Below, in pieces: positions 59,561 to 64,000 of a stretch of 64,000 bases of DNA. Every line of letters begins with the position of its first letter. The stretch's first letter is position 1. The translations under genes and the position numbers were made by a program. Location of the stretch: assembly GCA_003640385.1 (NCBI GenBank), contig RCAB01000244.1:29766-93765 (forward strand), given 5' to 3'. The DNA is from Setaria digitata. Taxonomy: Eukaryota > Nematoda > Chromadorea > Rhabditida > Setariidae. Below the pieces are notes generated by a model. The model ran no database searches and had not been told where the DNA came from. It saw only the letters and a list, made by a program, of their open reading frames with translations.

Positions 59561-59592
<32 letters not shown>

Positions 59593-61387
59593 TTTTTACC
59601 TTGCCAACCTAATTTTTGCGCTCGTTGATGACAGTAATCGATCACCTTTTTAGAATCTGATACTGCCCAAGGACATTCAGCATTACCACCTAACAATATT
59701 ACTTGCTCGAAGAGATCTGTAAATATTTCTAAGTATCATTACAGGAAGGAGGAAGATTATAGGTAATCCAAAGGTGGGAAACAATTTACTCACTACATTC
59801 ATCCTTTAGTGTGCTATTTGAAACTAGAGCAAATGGACTAACCTCTACTATACGGTGACAATGCTAACAAGTCAGCTGATGCAGCACCAGCACTTTGGCC
59901 AATTAGAGTAATTCGTTCGGCGTCACCACCGAAGTATTCAATATTTTTTTTCACCCATTTTAAGGCCATCACCTGTAGAGGATTTAATGGTCTGCTAAAT
60001 TTTGAACTTTTTAGCTGAATTTATGGAAAAAAAAAAACGAAATTTTAATTTGTTCAGTTACAATATAAGGGAAAAAAAAAAAAAATAAACCTGATCCCAA
60101 ATGCCAAAATTACCCGGGCAAATATCATCACCAGTAGTAAAAAAGCCAAGAAAGCCAAGTCGATACTGGATCGTTACAACAATTACATCTTTGGACACCA
60201 GAAGTCTAAAAAGAAATGAAATAAATCCAAATAGATAATGAATTTGTTAAAAAAAGGAAAAGAAATTTTATTATTAGAATTTTAATAGTACTAAAATACA
60301 ATCTACTCTTAATTTATTAATCATTTCAGTACTTTTTTTTTTTCGAAAAGTTTCACCTAGCAATTTTCGAGTAATGATATTTCACTGCTGAATCAACCAA
60401 ATAACCACCACCGTGAATGTAAAACATTACTGGGAAGCCATTCCTCTAAAAGGAAAGTTATTATTAGGAGAATTATATAAAATAGAAAATAAATAAATAA
60501 AAGTCAAAAACAATAACTTGTAATTCGCTTTTTTTTTTTTTGAAATATTGGTTCAAAAATTAAGGTCATTTGAAAGTAGTTTTATGCAAAAGATTTCATA
60601 TTATCTTATTAGTATTGCAAGGAAATCAAGTTCTTGGGAGTTATGACATACAAACTCAGGTCGTGGCTTCCATCCAGGTGCGATAATATTTAAATAAAGA
60701 CAATCCTCATTTTTTCCAACACGTAAATCTATTCGATCCCAAAAAAAGTCATTCTGAGGTGCTCGACTTTGATATCGTTTACACTTCATAATACCAATCC
60801 ATGGTGATATTGCTTCCGGCTTCTGAAACCATACTAATTTTTCCTTCTATCTCGAACTAGTTAGATCACAATTTTGACTTCGAATTTCAAAAAAAAAAAA
60901 AAAAAATGAATTAACATGGAAATCTGACTACGCTAAACTGATAACATATTGGATAATTCTCCTTCTTAGAAATTACTAATCTTCGCTGTTTTAATTTTCT
61001 CCGTTAATTTTAACCTGCAATTGTTTTATATCAATGAAAAAAAAAAATGCTCTAGTCGAAAAAATAAATAAATAAATAAGAAATCAACTAATAACCATTA
61101 TTATCATTCCGAAATATTATGAATGCCATTAAATTCCCCGGAAGTTTCAGGTACTTTAATTAGATATTTTGTGATTTTAGAAAAGATGAATTAATTCGGA
61201 AAATTCAAATTGAAGAAACCTTAAATCGAAGTTCTCCAGTGGGTGGTTTTGCATATGGAATACCGAGGAAAACATCGATAGGGCCTTTACTGCACCGTAA
61301 TTGCTTCCCTTCAACAATACCATTTCCGGTTTGGATTTGTCGTGCCTCTTGCCGATGACGTTTCCGTTTACCGTTCAATTTCATCAT
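57319..61387 (-). CDS. Type-B carboxylesterase (alpha/beta hydrolase), catalytic triad intact
   Basis: Eleven exons on the minus strand, 5' to 3': 61387-61220, 60822-60656, 60443-60357, 60205-60091, 59972-59843, 59716-59600, 59470-59249, 59057-58882, 58580-58466, 58100-57944, 57505-57319. They total 546 residues in frame. Recognisable are [15 protein letters not shown], the EDCLYLN signature (Cys97, paired with Cys70 in the family), the oxyanion HGGGY at 122-126, the nucleophile elbow GQSAG with Ser206, the acid TEDEG with Glu330, and the histidine in ATHG at His444. It should hydrolyse carboxyl esters. No choline-binding aromatic gorge is evident, so a general esterase is more likely than acetylcholinesterase. 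The start codon follows an in-frame stop in the leader, and the N-terminus is basic ([17 protein letters not shown]) without a signal peptide, unlike most family members. Confidence 0.92.
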
Positions 61388-61399
61388 TTCAGTTCAGAA

Positions 61400-61410
61400 C
61401 TGAGTGAAAA
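61400..61410 (-). other. Acceptor-like site before the esterase ATG
   Basis: On the minus strand TTTTCACTCAG ends at 61400, 12 bases before the ATG at 61387. The 12-nt leader contains an in-frame TGA, so translation must begin at this ATG. Confidence 0.5.
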
Positions 61411-61980
61411 GAAAGGAAGAAAAGTTTGTTAGTGAAATCCAAAACAGAAATTTGAAAAAAAATAGATAGAAAAAGTGAAGAGAAGACGTTACCTTGTAAA
61501 CATCACATTGTCATTTTGTTAAGAAATGAAACGAATTGACAGAGAGGAGAAAGAGGGATAGAAAAGGTTGAAAGAATGATTAGTATCAATTTTAAGATAA
61601 AAATTTCTTTGAAAACAACGTCTACAACTGTTATAGCTATTTTATTATCACTATCATCAAAATTAAGATTATTTCGGCATTCTTTCTTCAAGACGAAAGA
61701 ATGAGCTTACTTTTTAAATGAACCTTTAAAATATTTGCGAATAATTTACACATAATATATATTAATGAAATAAACGAATTTCTCTTACTAAAATAAATGG
61801 AAAAAAAAAAAATTTTTTTTTTTTGTGAATAAACAAAAAATACTGCTAACATTATCTTCTTATAGCCGTCTCTTTAAAATATTTCTAGCTAATTAAAAAA
61901 CTTTTAAGCAATTAAAAATTCCTGGAACATGCTCATCTAAAAACCAACAACAAATAGCAATTATGTAGTGAAATAAAAAA

Positions 61981-62064
61981 GGCTTTGAAAAAATTTAAAA
62001 CATTTTCACTGNGTTTTTTCTAAAAAAAAAAAAGGCTTTGAAAAAATTTAAAACATTTTCACTG
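61981..62064. other. Assembly join: 31-bp direct repeat around a single N
   Basis: Bases 61981-62011 (GGCTTTGAAAAAATTTAAAA plus 11 more) recur at 62034-62064. The N at 62012 lies immediately after the first copy. Same pattern as the other N positions. Confidence 0.7.
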
Positions 62065-63710
62065 TTTTCTTTAAAAAGAATAAATTTTGAAAGAAAAAAA
62101 AAAAAAAAAAGAAGCAAAATAAATTGTTAAACACTGTTAAAATGTGACAGTATTAATTTGCGAACTATAAAAATGCTCTAAGACGTAGAAAACGAAATGT
62201 TTCAATTACAATAAATGCTAAACAAAAATAAGAAAAATTTCTATCCTTTATTACACAATTTGTGTTAAAGGCAAAATTGATAAATGTTATCTTTATTAGT
62301 TTAATAGTAGAAATCTCACTAAATACTACAGCAATTTTTAGGTAAAAAAAAAAAAAAAAAGAAAAAGGAAAATTCAATCCTTTCAAAATAACAACATAGT
62401 GATAAACAATAATAATAACAATAAATAATGATATTAATCCAGTGAACTATTTGAAAATTTTCACTAAATTTCTTATGAACGATATAAATCGAAATAGTTG
62501 ATAATAATGTTTGTCTAAAAACGACAATTTCTGCAGAATTGACTAAAACCTGTTTTTATCAAAATGGCACATTGCCTATTAGGCAATGAAAGAATTAAAG
62601 TGCGGTTTGAATATTTTAAAAAGATAACCGATAACAAAAAAAAAAAAAGAAGAATTTTTCTCCATTGATAAAATTTCCCAATTTAGTATTATTCTGAACT
62701 GAGCTTTCAATCACTCTAAACTTTTCCTTCTTTTTTTTTTTTTCTTTTCTTTTCCTTTCAGCAAATAATACGTCTAATTATGCTATATTTAAATTTCTTG
62801 TTAAAATTTTATCGGACAATTCTTTTGAAATTTCAACACGAAAAAGATAAGTTAAAATAGACGAAATTTTATGCAATAATTAAAAGCATATCAAAGAAAA
62901 TGTAGTTGGGAAATACATCAAATTAATTAGTAGGACAAAGTAATGAATGAATTAATCAGTACTAAAATTTTTAATCAATAATAAAGCAAAAAGCAATGAT
63001 TGAAAGACAAAACTCTGTAGGATATATAAAATGATTTTGTTCCCACTTTTTTTTTTTTTTTGTATTCAAATGATAGTGCATCATTCAAAACAAGCTTATT
63101 ATCGCAAATATTTTTTATTAATTATTTTCATATTGTAATCGCAGAGGTAAGTAGTACGAAAATACCTGTTTTGAAAAAAAAAAAAGGTAATTTTTAAAAG
63201 TTTGGATTTTCGCCCAATTCTAAGAAAAATGAGAAAAAAAAAAAGAAACTTTGGAATTTAATGCCTCTTTCATTTTTTCTCTTTTCATTTTCAATCATTA
63301 TGTTAATAAATTTGAAACAATTTTTATTCCCAATCATTGCTGTTGACAAATGATAAAAATTACATAGCAAGCAAAGGATAGTAAAATTTGAGAAATTTGA
63401 ATAAGGAAATTATTTTGAAGGAAGCCATAAAATTGCATCATCTTCAGAAGGCCATAATCACATTGTTTGGAAACGAATTTTCTTTTTTTTTTCGAGCAAA
63501 ATCTAGGAATTGCAAAGTTGAAGCTGGACAATTTCAATGGTATGCTGTTGAAGAACTCCGAAGAAGATTACTCTCCAGGATAAATCTCTATCCTATCAAA
63601 GATTATCATAATTTGGAAATTCCCGCATTTAATCACTCACTGAACAACGAATATGCTTAGTCTTGAAGGAACTCTACCGATTAATCTCAACCCTCTGAAG
63701 AAGAAACAAT

Positions 63711-63745
63711 ATCTCGGGACGTACCAGTCTGGTATGTCCCGAGAT
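63711..63745. repeat. 35-bp near-perfect palindrome, GC-rich
   Basis: Arms ATCTCGGGACGTACCAG (63711-63727) and its reverse complement with one change (63729-63745), separated by a single T. The one mismatch would be a G-U pair in RNA. It stands out from the AT-rich flanks. No open frame, promoter or target duplication was found around it. Confidence 0.9.
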
Positions 63746-63973
63746 TTGCATAAAATTAGTCAAAACTTTGAGAGATGAGGAAATTATCTTCTGCAATAAA
63801 CACAATTTAGACTGTTTTAAAATATGTTTGAACATTTCGTTGTACAACAAATTTACAACAAACTTTAACATACAAAGCAACAAATTTTTCAGCTTTGCAG
63901 AAAGGAATATTTCTGGAAAGAATGTGAAAATGATAGCATTATCGATTTATCTTTGAGTCTTTTATTATGGAAT

Positions 63974-64000
63974 AGAGAGAGAGGGAGAGAGAGAGAGAGA
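63974..64000. repeat. (GA)n tract at the window edge
   Basis: GAGAGAGAGGGAGAGAGA-type repeat running off the end of the window; full length unknown. Confidence 0.9.

Larger units (their letters stand above)
61411..64000. other. Region upstream of the esterase to the window end
   Basis: AT-rich DNA with A-rich homopolymers. It holds the single-N join (61981-62064), a small CATTGCCT/AGGCAATG inverted repeat (62570-62588), the palindrome at 63711-63745 and a GA-rich end. Esterase promoter elements are presumably here but none is clear. The open frame at about 63388-63660 has no ATG and no recognised features. Confidence 0.5.

Overview
The window looks like nuclear DNA of a parasitic nematode, most likely a filarial/spirurid worm. 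The sequence is very AT-rich, the genes are broken into many exons of about 60-260 nt, introns run from under 200 nt to several kb and end in TTTYAG-type acceptors, and several 5' ends sit just after an acceptor-like site, as expected for spliced-leader trans-splicing. The recognisable proteins are animal proteins. I cannot name the species. Nothing prokaryotic or viral and no recognisable transposon was seen.

Layout: seven protein genes on the + strand, then one on the - strand. (1) A Numb homologue (num-1), 9892-15804, with a probable distant upstream coding exon at 3762-3940. (2) A complete, catalytically intact protein tyrosine phosphatase, 17981-21508. (3) A divergent gene with two C-type-lectin-like domains, 22681-26484, 5' end not found. 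(4) A short-chain dehydrogenase/reductase, 28589-33512, behind a region with several E-boxes. (5) A 23-exon, 1151-residue protein of unknown function, 34229-43536, built from four tandem copies of a roughly 190-residue module plus a C-terminal candidate zinc-binding segment. (6) A PEX14 peroxisomal docking protein, 44614-46864. (7) A secreted histidine acid phosphatase, 53227-56643. (8) On the - strand, a type-B carboxylesterase with a full catalytic triad but no visible signal peptide, 57319-61387. Genes 7 and 8 converge. Every exon join in the gene models was checked by hand for frame. The reconstructed coding lengths are multiples of three, except the lectin gene, which lacks its 5' end.

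The most interesting item is gene 5. Its four modules are copied as a cassette of four exons with the same intron phases (2-2-1-2) and near-constant exon sizes, so the protein grew by intragenic duplication of whole exon cassettes. I do not recognise the module. Genes 4, 5 and 6 are co-oriented with 0.7-1.1 kb gaps and each has an acceptor-like site before its ATG, so they could be an operon, but that is inference.

The window also records assembly problems. There are seven single-N positions. Five sequence pairs joined by these Ns are near-identical direct repeats of about 31-181 bp, which look like unmerged contig-end overlaps. All fall in introns or intergenic DNA.

Non-coding stretches of interest are a dense TGATAA cluster at 954-1408, a 21-bp minisatellite at 1435-1561, a 22-bp perfect hairpin in a lectin-gene intron, a GC-rich 35-bp near-perfect palindrome at 63711-63745, and a strand bias of long poly-T tracts that reverses where gene orientation reverses.
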